Positions 25,014-33,571 of a DNA stretch of 64,000 nt are shown piece by piece. The position numbers and the translations under genes were made by a program. Below the pieces are notes generated by a model. It worked only from the letters and a program-made list of their open reading frames with translations. It had not been told where the DNA came from and did no database searches. The stretch spans positions 744,001 through 808,000 of the forward strand of contig NZ_NSLB01000001.1 in assembly GCF_002304225.1 (NCBI RefSeq), in the 5' to 3' direction. Within the stretch, counting starts at the first letter, position 1. The number at the start of each line of letters is the position of its first letter. Source of the stretch: Pseudomonas sp. HAR-UPW-AIA-41 (GTDB taxonomy: Bacteria; Pseudomonadota; Gammaproteobacteria; Pseudomonadales; Pseudomonadaceae).

Positions 25014-27551
25014 TTAAGCCAGCGTAATGTCTTCGTCGCCGAAGTACTCACCGACCAGGGTTTCGTAAAGCTCGCCTGGAATCTTGCCTATGTTAAGCAA
25101 GGAGTGGACCTGTTCCTCATTGATCTCGACCACATCGCCTACCCGCAGGCGCCGCGTCTGCCCGTTCAGCTCCAGTTGCATAAGGCCGCTTATGACAACC
25201 CAGCGCTTGCGTCGGTGCAGATGGTAGTGCGCAGGTAGGCCTGTTCCAGGCAGGATGTGCAGGTGGTTAAGTCGATGTCGGCCATCTTCCCGCAGCACCG
25301 TACTCTGTCCCCAGGCATAGGTCAGAACCACTGCCTCAGCTGGTAGCGGAGTGTTCTGGGTATCGCTGACGACAGACTGAGCGAAGCTGGCAGATGCCAC
25401 AGGTGCCACAGATGCTGGTACATGAACGATTGGGTTTGCCAGAGGTGTCAGCGGTGATGCGCTGAGTGTTGGTTCTGGACTCTCTTCTGCACGATGTGCG
25501 GGCCTTTCATGTCGTGCCGGACGCTTCCAGATGCCTGGCCAATTCAGGCGTGGCCACTTGAAGTGACCGCCGCGTAGATCGTTAATCACTTGCAGCAGGG
25601 TGGCAGGCACTTCGAACTGGCGGCGATTGAGAATAATCCCATCTACCTGGCCGAATGCGGTGTTCAAGACTGACAGCGTGTGCTCAACAGCAGGCACAGT
25701 GCTGGTCTTGGCTTCGACTACCAGGGCAATCAGATCAGCACGGCGGAGACTGAGGAAGGCTTCCTGATTGCCAAGCAGTGCCGAGGCATCCAGGACTACC
25801 ACTTCGCCAGGCTGCGCAGGCGTCAAGCTATCATGCCGAACGGCATGGCCTCGTTCTTTGAGCAACCTGCTCAGGTGTTCACTGACAAAACTGACGCCCT
25901 CTCCGTGGCGGCCAGAGGTCAAGGCCAGGGTCAGACCCTTGCGCTCGATTTCCTCTGTCGGAAGCAGGCTGTATAGCCGGTACAAACTGGCGAGAAACGC
26001 ACTGCTAATGTGCCAGGGTTGAGGGCCTAGATCCTGAAGGGTGCTCCAGAGAGGGACTTTGAATCTGTCTTCAATCAGTGCGCCGTCATGGATGCGGTGA
26101 TCCAGAAGGAAGCATACATAGAGAGTCAATAAGCCTACGGCCAGCCCAGCAGGTATGGCTAGCAGCAGGATCATCAGGCTCTTGGGAAAGACACGACTGG
26201 GATTGTGTGTGGCGTTTTCAATAACAGCAATGTTGCTGATCTGACTGTTGTCCAGCTCCTGGTCAATGCGCGCTTTTTCCAGGTTCTCGGCATAGAGCGC
26301 ATAGCTCTTTTCGGCACTGGCTAACTCAAGCATTAAACGGCTGACTTGGGGCTCGGAGTGCAGAATGCGTTGACGCTCCGCTCTTAGTTGAGCGAGTTGC
26401 TGGTCATGGTCTCGGATCTGTCCGCTGAGCTGGCGATCACGCAGCTCAGCATCGATGATCTGTTGCTTGAGATTCACCAGGATACTGTTAGGGGCCAGGT
26501 TCTTCGAGCGCTCCAGGCGTTCGGCCTCTTCCCGAATCAGGGTTTCCATCTGGGTAATGCTCTCGTCCACCTCACGCACTGGCGGTGCGCTGGGCAGGAA
26601 GGTGCGAAGCAATGCTGCGCGTTCTTGCTTTAGCGCATTAAGACGACGCTTCAGATCGAGTTGCGACGGATTGAGGCTGATTTCGCGAGCGGTCACCACT
26701 TCCTGAGGTTGCCGCTTGAGCTGCAGGCGAGCATCCATGAGGAAGCTGCGGATGCCGGCCTGGTCATTGAGTTTCTCGACACGGGCATCGGTCAGCCGGT
26801 TGATCTGGTTGGTCAGGTTGTCCAGGCGCTCTTCGACGCTGATCGAGTTGATGTTCTTTAGCTGTTCAGCCAATGAGCGTTTTAGCTGGTCGATCTGATC
26901 GGCCACCTTGCGCATTTCACCGTCATAGAAAACGTAAAGGCTCTTGCGGCCGAGTGCCTGGGTACGCTGTTCCAGATAGGCATTGATCCAGGTTTCCACC
27001 ACCTTCTGCGCAATGGCCGGGTCATCCCAGGTGAAACTAACCTCCATCACCGCAGAGCCAGGTTCATGGCCAACTACAAAGTTCTTCTCCAGTTTCTTCG
27101 CCAGCCGATCAACCGGTGATTGATCCTCTACGATCCCGAGCATTTGCAAGATGCTGCGAATGCCTTCGATGACTGAGCCGGTGACTTTGCCGATATAGAA
27201 CTTGATGGTCTTCCAGAAGCCCTGGGGCTGGTAATTGGACATCTCCTGCAGATAACGCTCGGCAACCATGTGCACGATGGGGCGCCCAGTGAGCATCTTC
27301 TCTTCGTCGACGATGGGGTCGCGCTGGGTGCTGGGTGCAATCAAAGCTTGGCGGTTGGCTGCCTCAATGGGGATGGTTGTACTCTCACGCCCGGGTTTGA
27401 CAAGCAAACGGGCGTTAGACTCGTACTTGGCCGGCAGCAGGAATGCGCCCAACACGGCAACCGTGATGGTGACGATAACCGCCCACTGGAATTCGCGGCG
27501 GAAGATGAAGAACAGCCGCAGCAAATCGCGGAAGGAACGAATGTCGATCAC
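25014..27551 (-). CDS. PslE-like co-polymerase fused to a PMI-type cupin, first copy
   Basis: 845 residues, GTG start at 27551. Residues 1-665 repeat the downstream PslE copy nearly residue for residue in the Wzz and coiled-coil part, with the same degenerate P-loop. A Pro/Ala/Ser-rich linker (about 665-735) leads to a cupin domain (about 735-845) that aligns with the phosphomannose isomerase domain of the PslB in this operon (WG, H777, R780, VVISG, H near NEEQVHSLLN, GEYFGDEDI). The metal-ligand Glu of PslB (E408) is Lys782 here and the following His is Arg, so catalysis looks lost and a binding or sensing role is inferred. The cupin should lie in the cytoplasm. It follows the pslD gene by 31 bp. 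Confidence 0.9.
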   Translation of the reverse strand: MIDIRSFRDLLRLFFIFRREFQWAVIVTITVAVLGAFLLPAKYESNARLLVKPGRESTTIPIEAANRQALIAPSTQRDPIVDEEKMLTGRPIVHMVAERYLQEMSNYQPQGFWKTIKFYIGKVTGSVIEGIRSILQMLGIVEDQSPVDRLAKKLEKNFVVGHEPGSAVMEVSFTWDDPAIAQKVVETWINAYLEQRTQALGRKSLYVFYDGEMRKVADQIDQLKRSLAEQLKNINSISVEERLDNLTNQINRLTDARVEKLNDQAGIRSFLMDARLQLKRQPQEVVTAREISLNPSQLDLKRRLNALKQERAALLRTFLPSAPPVREVDESITQMETLIREEAERLERSKNLAPNSILVNLKQQIIDAELRDRQLSGQIRDHDQQLAQLRAERQRILHSEPQVSRLMLELASAEKSYALYAENLEKARIDQELDNSQISNIAVIENATHNPSRVFPKSLMILLLAIPAGLAVGLLTLYVCFLLDHRIHDGALIEDRFKVPLWSTLQDLGPQPWHISSAFLASLYRLYSLLPTEEIERKGLTLALTSGRHGEGVSFVSEHLSRLLKERGHAVRHDSLTPAQPGEVVVLDASALLGNQEAFLSLRRADLIALVVEAKTSTVPAVEHTLSVLNTAFGQVDGIILNRRQFEVPATLLQVINDLRGGHFKWPRLNWPGIWKRPARHERPAHRAEESPEPTLSASPLTPLANPIVHVPASVAPVASASFAQSVVSDTQNTPLPAEAVVLTYAWGQSTVLREDGRHRLNHLHILPGTGLPAHYHLHRRKRWVVISGLMQLELNGQTRRLRVGDVVEINEEQVHSLLNIGKIPGELYETLVGEYFGDEDITLA
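25568..27551 (-). repeat. Direct tandem duplication of pslE, unit 1
   Basis: Partner of the unit at 22988-24939. Both units keep the same GTG start and N-terminal sequence; the 5' two thirds are much more alike than the 3' third, which suggests gene conversion or selection on the Wzz part. Confidence 0.9.
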
Positions 27552-27582
27552 GGCAGCGGATTCTCGCTAATGGTCTGAGTCA

Positions 27583-28377
27583 TCAGGGATTCACGATGGT
27601 GGGGTTGTTGTAGATCGTGTTGCCGCTGTTGCTCACATCCGGGTCATTCAGGTCGTAGTTGAATCCCACGCCGATCCCTTTGTTGACCGGAATCAGGCGA
27701 GTGAAATACATGTCGACCGCTTCAACCGCACTGCCGATGCCCGATTGCGGTACATAGATAATGTCCCCACGCTGCAGGGCTACCATGGGGCGCTCCTTGT
27801 CTTCCAACATGGTGGCCAGACTGAAGAAGTAGAGCTTGTATTTGCCGTCGGTCCCGGCCCGCATCAGGGCGACGTTGTCGCTGTCGGCCGAAGGCAAGAC
27901 TCCCCCGGAAGCCAGCAGCACCTGTTCCACCGTGGCATGGCCGACCAGATCGAAGAAAGCTGGATTGGGGACTGCTCCTCCGACGAAGACTTTGTTGCTG
28001 GGAGCGATGGCAATGTTCACAGTGGCGTTTGGGCGACGGTATATGGCGGCCAGCTTGCTTGTGACTTCCTTGGCAACATCCTCGGGCTGGCGGCCGTCAG
28101 CCTTGATCAGACCGACGAAGGGCATCGAGAAGTAGCCATCGGGCCGGACCACGAAGAGTGTCATGTCATCCTTTTCGGAAGGTTCTTGTGCATCGCGAAC
28201 AATCCGCAGGGTATCGCCACTCTGAATACGCACCTGTGGTGGCGGCAGGTCGGCCAGCTTGTATAGCTCCTTGTGCCTGTAGTCGAGCACTTCATCATCC
28301 GGCAGATGAACGCGTGCCGGCGTGCTGCATGCTGTCAGTGTGACGATCAGCAGTGTGGCGAGCAGTGCTTTGGTCAT
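27583..28377 (-). CDS. pslD: PslD-like polysaccharide export lipoprotein (Wza family)
   Basis: 264 residues from the ATG at 28377 with an AGGGAG ribosome binding site; an in-frame ATG at 28404 lies upstream but has no better site. A lipoprotein signal peptide ends in the lipobox LTAC. A Poly_export domain follows (VRIQSGDTLRIVRD, RPDGYFSMPFVGLIKADGR) and SLBB-like segments (VFVGGAVPNPAFFDL, LQRGDIIYVPQSG). It should form the outer membrane/periplasmic export channel that pairs with the PslE proteins encoded directly downstream. Confidence 0.9.
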   Translation of the reverse strand: MTKALLATLLIVTLTACSTPARVHLPDDEVLDYRHKELYKLADLPPPQVRIQSGDTLRIVRDAQEPSEKDDMTLFVVRPDGYFSMPFVGLIKADGRQPEDVAKEVTSKLAAIYRRPNATVNIAIAPSNKVFVGGAVPNPAFFDLVGHATVEQVLLASGGVLPSADSDNVALMRAGTDGKYKLYFFSLATMLEDKERPMVALQRGDIIYVPQSGIGSAVEAVDMYFTRLIPVNKGIGVGFNYDLNDPDVSNSGNTIYNNPTIVNP

Positions 28378-28407
28378 GGAAAACTCCCTGTAGGTCGGCA
28401 GCATGAT

Positions 28408-29319
28408 TCAGTTCCAGTAGGCAGCGAACATGCTGCAGTGGCGTTTTAGGGCTACGGGTAGAAGGTGTCCGTGATAGCCAAGTTGATAGCCGAGCAGTTT
28501 GAGTGCTGATCGCAGCAGGACTTCAGGTGCTCTGTGTAAGGCGCCTGCAGCTTTCAGGGCTGCCAGCTCTGACAGGATAAAGCGTTTCCCTTCACTGCCT
28601 GCTCGGCCAAAGGAATCAGCGATCCAGCGTTCGCGGCCGTAAAACGTACCGATGTCAAAGTAGCGGCGGAATTCTTCTAACAGTTGGTAATCGTGCGAAT
28701 GCTCAACACAGGCGCTGGCGGCATAGCGAACGGCGTAGCCTGCCAAGAGCATTTTGCCGGCGACGAATGCATCCTCGCTGCCGATTACATCTCGGGGAAA
28801 TCCTCCGACAGCTTGCAGAGCGGTACGTCGGTAGGCCGCAAAGGAGTCAGAGCTGTAACAGGTCTTTATGCCCAGCTCACTGGCGTCGGACAGGCGCTTT
28901 GTGCGGCTCTGTGCCGGGTAGTTGAAACGTCGTGCGTGAGCGCCAAGCAAGTCGGCATCGGGATGTGGGAGCTGACGGCCATAAGCCACACCGATATCCG
29001 ATTCGCTAAGAAGCTCTCCATGGAGGTTGCGCAACGCATCCGGGTCATTAGGGATGGCGTCCTGAGTCATGTAGATTAGGACGTCAGCATCCACCAGCGT
29101 ACTGGCCCAGCCACGAGTGCCTCCGTGGTTAAAGTTGGCAGGATTGATCACCTCTACACGTGCGCCATAAGCGCTGTAGCGCGCTGCAGTGTCGTCGCCT
29201 GAACTGCTGTCAATTACCAGCAGTTCGTTGGGCTGCAGGCTCTGACGCGATAGGGCGGCTAGCTGACGCTCAGCGAAGGCACCTGCATTGCGCGTAGGGA
29301 TGATCAATGCAGTCCGCAT
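28408..29319 (-). CDS. pslC: PslC-like glycosyltransferase, GT2
   Basis: 303 residues, GT-A fold. N-terminal IIPTRNAGAFAERQL, the acid pair DSSSGDDT and the MTQDAIP segment (DxD-like position) are GT2 features; the rhamnosyl/dTDP-sugar-type layout includes SEDAFVAGKMLLAG with the catalytic ED. It probably adds one sugar to the repeat unit. The start overlaps the pslB stop in TGATG. Confidence 0.86.
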   Translation of the reverse strand: MRTALIIPTRNAGAFAERQLAALSRQSLQPNELLVIDSSSGDDTAARYSAYGARVEVINPANFNHGGTRGWASTLVDADVLIYMTQDAIPNDPDALRNLHGELLSESDIGVAYGRQLPHPDADLLGAHARRFNYPAQSRTKRLSDASELGIKTCYSSDSFAAYRRTALQAVGGFPRDVIGSEDAFVAGKMLLAGYAVRYAASACVEHSHDYQLLEEFRRYFDIGTFYGRERWIADSFGRAGSEGKRFILSELAALKAAGALHRAPEVLLRSALKLLGYQLGYHGHLLPVALKRHCSMFAAYWN

Positions 29320-30776
29320 CAGCAGTTTGACTCTGTGCTGGGTGTACGGCCATAGATGTCTTCAAATCGGACAATGTCATCTTCACCGAGGTACTCGCCG
29401 CTCTGGACTTCGATCATCACCAGATCAATTACGCCGGGGTTGTGCAGACGGTGACTGTGTCCGGCCGGAATGAAGGTTGACTGATTGGTGTCGAGCAGGA
29501 AGTCCTTGTCACCATTGATGACGCGAGCCATACCACTGACCACGATCCAGTGCTCGCTACGATGGTGATGCATCTGTAATGAAAGGGATGCGCCAGGGCG
29601 AACTACGATGCGTTTGATCTTGTAGCGCGGACCTTCTTCTATCACCGTATAGGTGCCCCAGGGGCGGTTGACGGTACGGTGCAATCGATAGGCATCATGG
29701 CCGCGTTTTTTAAGTTCCTGAGCGATGAACTTGACGTCCTGGCTGCGCCCAGCATCAGCAATCAGCAGTGCGTCAGGGGTATCGATCACGATCAGGTCTT
29801 TGATGCCGACGGCGCCGACCAGTCGACTCGAGCTGTCGATGTAACAGCTGCTGACGTCATGCAGGACAACTTCGCCATTCAACTGGTTGCCTTGCTCATC
29901 GTTGGGCAGCAGCTCTCTCAGCGTTTGCCAAGAGCCGATATCATTCCAGCCAATATCGCAGGGTACTACTGCAACGTTCTTGGAGTGCTCCATCAGCGCG
30001 TAATCAATGGAAATATCCGGGGCAAGGGCAAAAGTGTCCTGAGACAGCGTGCGCTGACACTGCCCCGAACCTTGTAAGAGCGGAGCTGAGTTAACTGCGT
30101 TACGAGCGGCTGTTAGTACATCTGGTGCGCATTGCTCAAGCTCGCTTAGCAGGGTGTCAACCTGCAAGCAAAACATTCCAGCATTCCAGAGATACAGGCC
30201 GCTCTGCAGATACTGTTCTGCGGTCTCTGCGTTGGGTTTCTCAACGAAACGTTGAACCTTGAGGCCGTCATCATTCAAACGGTCGCCGCTTTCGATATAG
30301 CCGTAGCCCGTTTCGGCACGGGTCGGTTGTACACCAAAGGTGACTAGATAGCCTGCAGCTGCCAGTCGCTGTGCTTTGGCTACCGCTTTGGCAAACGCCT
30401 CTTCGTCCTGAATGAGGTGATCTGCAGGCAATATAAGCAGCTGACAGCTTTCACCATACAGACTGAGGGCATGCAGCGCTGCAGCTGCGATAGCGGGTGC
30501 TGTATTACGGCCGCAGGGCTCCAAAAGGAAATCCAGACGCAACTGTGCCTGATTGACAGCGCTGTAGTCGTCCTGGGTGCTGAACAGTAATTCGCGATTG
30601 GTCACTGTCAGTAGCGAATCTACCCCTGGCAACTGAGCGGCTCTCAGAAAGGTCTTCTGCAGCAGACTCTGCCCGTCAGGCAGGCGCATGAATGGCTTCG
30701 GTCGAGACTCACGGGATACCGGCCACAGACGCGTGCCAGCTCCTCCAGCAATGATGCAGGGCAGTAAGGTGCTCAT
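29319..30776 (-). CDS. pslB: PslB-like bifunctional PMI / GDP-mannose pyrophosphorylase
   Basis: 485 residues. The N-terminal nucleotidyltransferase starts with IIAGGAGTRLWPVSRESRPK and has FVEKP at the sugar site. The C-terminal type II phosphomannose isomerase cupin (about 375-480) holds QMHHHRSEHW at 401-410 with metal ligands H403, H405 and E408. It converts fructose-6-P to mannose-6-P and mannose-1-P plus GTP to GDP-mannose, the donor for a mannose-rich polymer. Both ends share TGATG with the neighbours. Confidence 0.95.
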   Translation of the reverse strand: MSTLLPCIIAGGAGTRLWPVSRESRPKPFMRLPDGQSLLQKTFLRAAQLPGVDSLLTVTNRELLFSTQDDYSAVNQAQLRLDFLLEPCGRNTAPAIAAAALHALSLYGESCQLLILPADHLIQDEEAFAKAVAKAQRLAAAGYLVTFGVQPTRAETGYGYIESGDRLNDDGLKVQRFVEKPNAETAEQYLQSGLYLWNAGMFCLQVDTLLSELEQCAPDVLTAARNAVNSAPLLQGSGQCQRTLSQDTFALAPDISIDYALMEHSKNVAVVPCDIGWNDIGSWQTLRELLPNDEQGNQLNGEVVLHDVSSCYIDSSSRLVGAVGIKDLIVIDTPDALLIADAGRSQDVKFIAQELKKRGHDAYRLHRTVNRPWGTYTVIEEGPRYKIKRIVVRPGASLSLQMHHHRSEHWIVVSGMARVINGDKDFLLDTNQSTFIPAGHSHRLHNPGVIDLVMIEVQSGEYLGEDDIVRFEDIYGRTPSTESNC

Positions 30777-32206
30777 CAGTAGGCTTCCTTGCTGAACGCT
30801 ACGGCAGGTAGCGTACGGAATAGAATGTAAAGGTCGAACCAGACGGACCAGTTCTCGATGTATTCGAGGTCGAATTCCACCCGTTTTTCGATCTTTTCCA
30901 GCGTATCGGTTTCGCCCCGATAGCCGTTGATCTGAGCCCAGCCAGTGATGCCGGGTTTGACTCTGTGCCGGGCGCTGTAAGTCTCCACCGCTTCTTCAAA
31001 CAAAATGCCTGCGGCTTTCGTTGCGGTGGCATGGGGGCGAGGACCGACCATAGACATGCTGCCCAGCAGTACATTTAGTAGTTGGGGGAGTTCGTCCAGA
31101 CTGGTACGGCGGATAAAGGCCCCCACACGGGTGACGCGGGAATCGCCCTTGGTGGTCTGACGCTCGGCATGAGCATCAGCCATCTGGTGGTACATTGACC
31201 GAAATTTATAGACCTCGATCAGGCGATTGTTATAGCCATAGCGCTTTTGACGAAATAGCACAGGGCCCGGTGAGTCGAGTTTGATGGCCAGGGCGACGCC
31301 CAGCATCAGCGGTGATAGCAGCAACAGCGCAAGGCTTGCCAGAACCAGATCCTCAATGCGCTTTATGAGTGGCGACCAGCCTTGAAGGGGTAATTCCGAG
31401 GCATTGAACATCGGCAAGCCAGCTACCTCCGTAATCCGGTGGTGGGCGTGGCGAAGAGCCAGCATGTCGGGTACCAGTAGTACGCTCACCGGCAGTTGGC
31501 GAAGCCTGGCTACAATCCCGGCTATCCGACTTTCGGCTTCCCAGGGAAGTGCGACCAGAACCTGCTGCACTTGCTCATCACGAATCATCTGCTCGAGCAC
31601 ATCGATATTGCCAAGCAGAGGCAGGCCAGCTACTTGGGCCTCGAATCGGCTGCAGCGGTCATCGATGAAACCGAGTATGCCGATGCGGATATCGCTGTTC
31701 TGCTGCATGTAGCGAGCGATTTGCACGCCATTTTCGGTGCCGCCAAGAATCACCGAGTTCTGCAGATACCGGCCTCGCCTCGTCAGGGTCCGCAGGCACA
31801 GCAGGAGTGCCAGACGTTCGGCTCCAAACAACACCAGGCTGAAGATAAACCAATAAAGCAGCTGTCGGCTTGTAATCATGCTGAACAGATCAAGAGCCTG
31901 GTGCATGAAAATAAGGAATGTGAATGCAGTCATCCAGCAGAACAGCATCAATTTGAAGCGCAGCTCATTACTGAACAATTCTTCGTTGTAGACACCGAAA
32001 GCCTGAAAAAGCATCACGGTGATCAGTGCGAAGAACAGCATCAGCTCCGCGTAGTGCTCGCTGGATGTGGGGTCGTGCGAATTTATCAGAAGCAGGAGAA
32101 AGCCCGGTAGCACCGCTGTCAGGCCATGCAGGATGCGGGTTAGTGCGACAAAGTGTTGAACAAATCCCGACTTGCTGATGGGATTTTGAATGGACTGCGG
32201 ACGCAC
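30776..32206 (-). CDS. pslA: PslA-like undecaprenyl-phosphate sugar phosphotransferase
   Basis: 476 residues. Start is the GTG at 32206 with a GGGGAG site 7-8 bp upstream; no ATG exists before the membrane segments. Four to five N-terminal membrane helices, a central nucleotide-binding CoA-binding-like domain ([17 protein letters not shown]) and the C-terminal bacterial sugar transferase domain ([35 protein letters not shown]). It transfers a sugar-1-phosphate, usually glucose, to undecaprenyl phosphate and starts the repeat unit. First gene of the operon. Confidence 0.92.
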   Translation of the reverse strand: MRPQSIQNPISKSGFVQHFVALTRILHGLTAVLPGFLLLLINSHDPTSSEHYAELMLFFALITVMLFQAFGVYNEELFSNELRFKLMLFCWMTAFTFLIFMHQALDLFSMITSRQLLYWFIFSLVLFGAERLALLLCLRTLTRRGRYLQNSVILGGTENGVQIARYMQQNSDIRIGILGFIDDRCSRFEAQVAGLPLLGNIDVLEQMIRDEQVQQVLVALPWEAESRIAGIVARLRQLPVSVLLVPDMLALRHAHHRITEVAGLPMFNASELPLQGWSPLIKRIEDLVLASLALLLLSPLMLGVALAIKLDSPGPVLFRQKRYGYNNRLIEVYKFRSMYHQMADAHAERQTTKGDSRVTRVGAFIRRTSLDELPQLLNVLLGSMSMVGPRPHATATKAAGILFEEAVETYSARHRVKPGITGWAQINGYRGETDTLEKIEKRVEFDLEYIENWSVWFDLYILFRTLPAVAFSKEAY

Positions 32207-32422
32207 TGCTTGACTCCCCGAAGGCCTGTTGTGGGCTTAGGCAGCCACAACTAGGAAGTTGACTAATCTGTCAAAAAGGTGGCGGTTATAGTATTTGTGT
32301 GATGCAGTTCGCCATCGCGCGACAATTTAACCACGCCTTTAAGGCGGCGGCAATTGGCCATTAGCGCCCCAGAATGCCTTCTCGTGTGGGCGGGTTTATA
32401 GTTTTTGGGTGGTACTTTCGTT
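32207..32422 (-). promoter_or_regulatory. Promoter region of the psl-like operon
   Basis: 216 bp without a gene between the araC-type stop and pslA. On the minus strand CTATAAC (32285-32291) looks like an extended -10 of sigma-70/sigma-S type; a TTGACA lies at 32269-32274 but has no good partner at 17 bp. The psl promoter of P. aeruginosa is known to be RpoS-dependent; applying that here is inference. No clear terminator ends the araC gene, so read-through is possible. Confidence 0.4.
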
Positions 32423-33451
32423 CTAGGTTTTTCCGGCGTGGAGTTGCCGGTATTCCCCAGGCGTCATGCCGGTCCAGCCCTTGAAGCTGCGGTGGAATGA
32501 GCGGGACTCGGTGAAGCCCAGGTAGCTGGCGATGTCCTGGATCGGCAGGTCGCTGCGCAGCAGGTAGTGCTCGGCCAGTTCCTGGCGCAGGGCGTCGAGG
32601 ATTTCCTGGTAGCTGGTGCCGGCCAGCTGCAGATGGCGCTGCAGGGTGCGCACCGTCATGTTGAATTTTTCGGCCACCCGTTCCTTGCGTGGCAAACCAT
32701 CCTTGAGCAGCAGGCGCAGGGCATTCTTGACCCGGACGGGCAGTGGCTCGTCCTGATCGAGGCCGGCCATCAGGGTCAGGGCATGTTCTTCCAGAGTACG
32801 CAGCAGGTTGGCATCGGCCTGCCGCAGCTGCACGGCCAGGTAGGCCAGCGGCACCAGCAGCGCGCTGCAGGGCTGCTCAAACAGCACCGGGCAGCCAAAC
32901 ACCGCCTCGTACTCTGCAAGCGAGGTGTCAGATGGCTGCGCATGCTCGAACCAGACCGCCTGGGGCGAGCGGTCCATGTCGGCAATCCAGCGTGCGTAGA
33001 GCAGCCAGGATGCCAGCACGTTTTCCACCATGTGCCGGCGGATCAGCGGTTTTTCGTGACGACAGGTCCAGATCAGGCGGACATGGTCGGCCAGCGCCTC
33101 GATGGAACTGACGCCCATGTCTCCCACCAGCTTCTCGTAGGGCGCGATGCGGCTCATGGCTTCGCCCAGATTGGCGCAGTTCATGGTGATGTAGCCGAGC
33201 ACGCTCCAGGAGCCGGGCTGCACGTAGCGTGCAGCGTGCAGGCCGAACAGCGGGTCGCCGGAGACCTCGATGAAGTGGGCAATCAGCCGCTCATGCACTT
33301 CGCTGGGGATGCGCTGGCTGTTGTCGGCCAGTTGAGCCTGGCTGATGCCGGCCGCCTGCAGTGCCGCGTCGATATCCAGGCCAAGGGCTTCCCCCTGGCG
33401 GATGTACTTGAGCAATGCGGGAACCGATGTGTAGCCGAGTGAGCTGGTCAT
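32423..33451 (-). CDS. AraC-family regulator with arabinose-binding-like N-terminal domain
   Basis: 342 residues from the ATG at 33451. Residues about 15-200 form the PF12625-type ligand domain of OruR/ArgR-like AraC proteins; the C-terminal two helix-turn-helix motifs include RVAEKFNMTVRTLQRHLQ and IQDIASYLGFTESRSFHRSF. It is divergent from the AGPS-like/glpD-like/kinase genes across 120 bp and probably activates them. From memory, PAO1 has a matching arrangement (PA3027 next to PA3026-PA3024). Confidence 0.88.
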   Translation of the reverse strand: MTSSLGYTSVPALLKYIRQGEALGLDIDAALQAAGISQAQLADNSQRIPSEVHERLIAHFIEVSGDPLFGLHAARYVQPGSWSVLGYITMNCANLGEAMSRIAPYEKLVGDMGVSSIEALADHVRLIWTCRHEKPLIRRHMVENVLASWLLYARWIADMDRSPQAVWFEHAQPSDTSLAEYEAVFGCPVLFEQPCSALLVPLAYLAVQLRQADANLLRTLEEHALTLMAGLDQDEPLPVRVKNALRLLLKDGLPRKERVAEKFNMTVRTLQRHLQLAGTSYQEILDALRQELAEHYLLRSDLPIQDIASYLGFTESRSFHRSFKGWTGMTPGEYRQLHAGKT

Positions 33452-33571
33452 TCTTGTTGTTCTGGGTGTCTTGATTGGCGACAGCGGCTGTCCCGATTCG
33501 ACAGTGACGGCAGACCGCGGCCGGCTAGTATAGGCAGCCATTACTGGTGACCGGAATAGGCGGAATCAAGC

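Noticed and set aside
22948..27551. Repeated segments as a phage or CRISPR structure
   Set aside because: The repeats are two intact coding copies of pslE at about 2.6 kb offset, not short spaced units.
32320..32345. Hairpin CGCCTT/AAGGCG as terminator of the araC-type gene
   Set aside because: Short stem and no T-tract on the minus strand.
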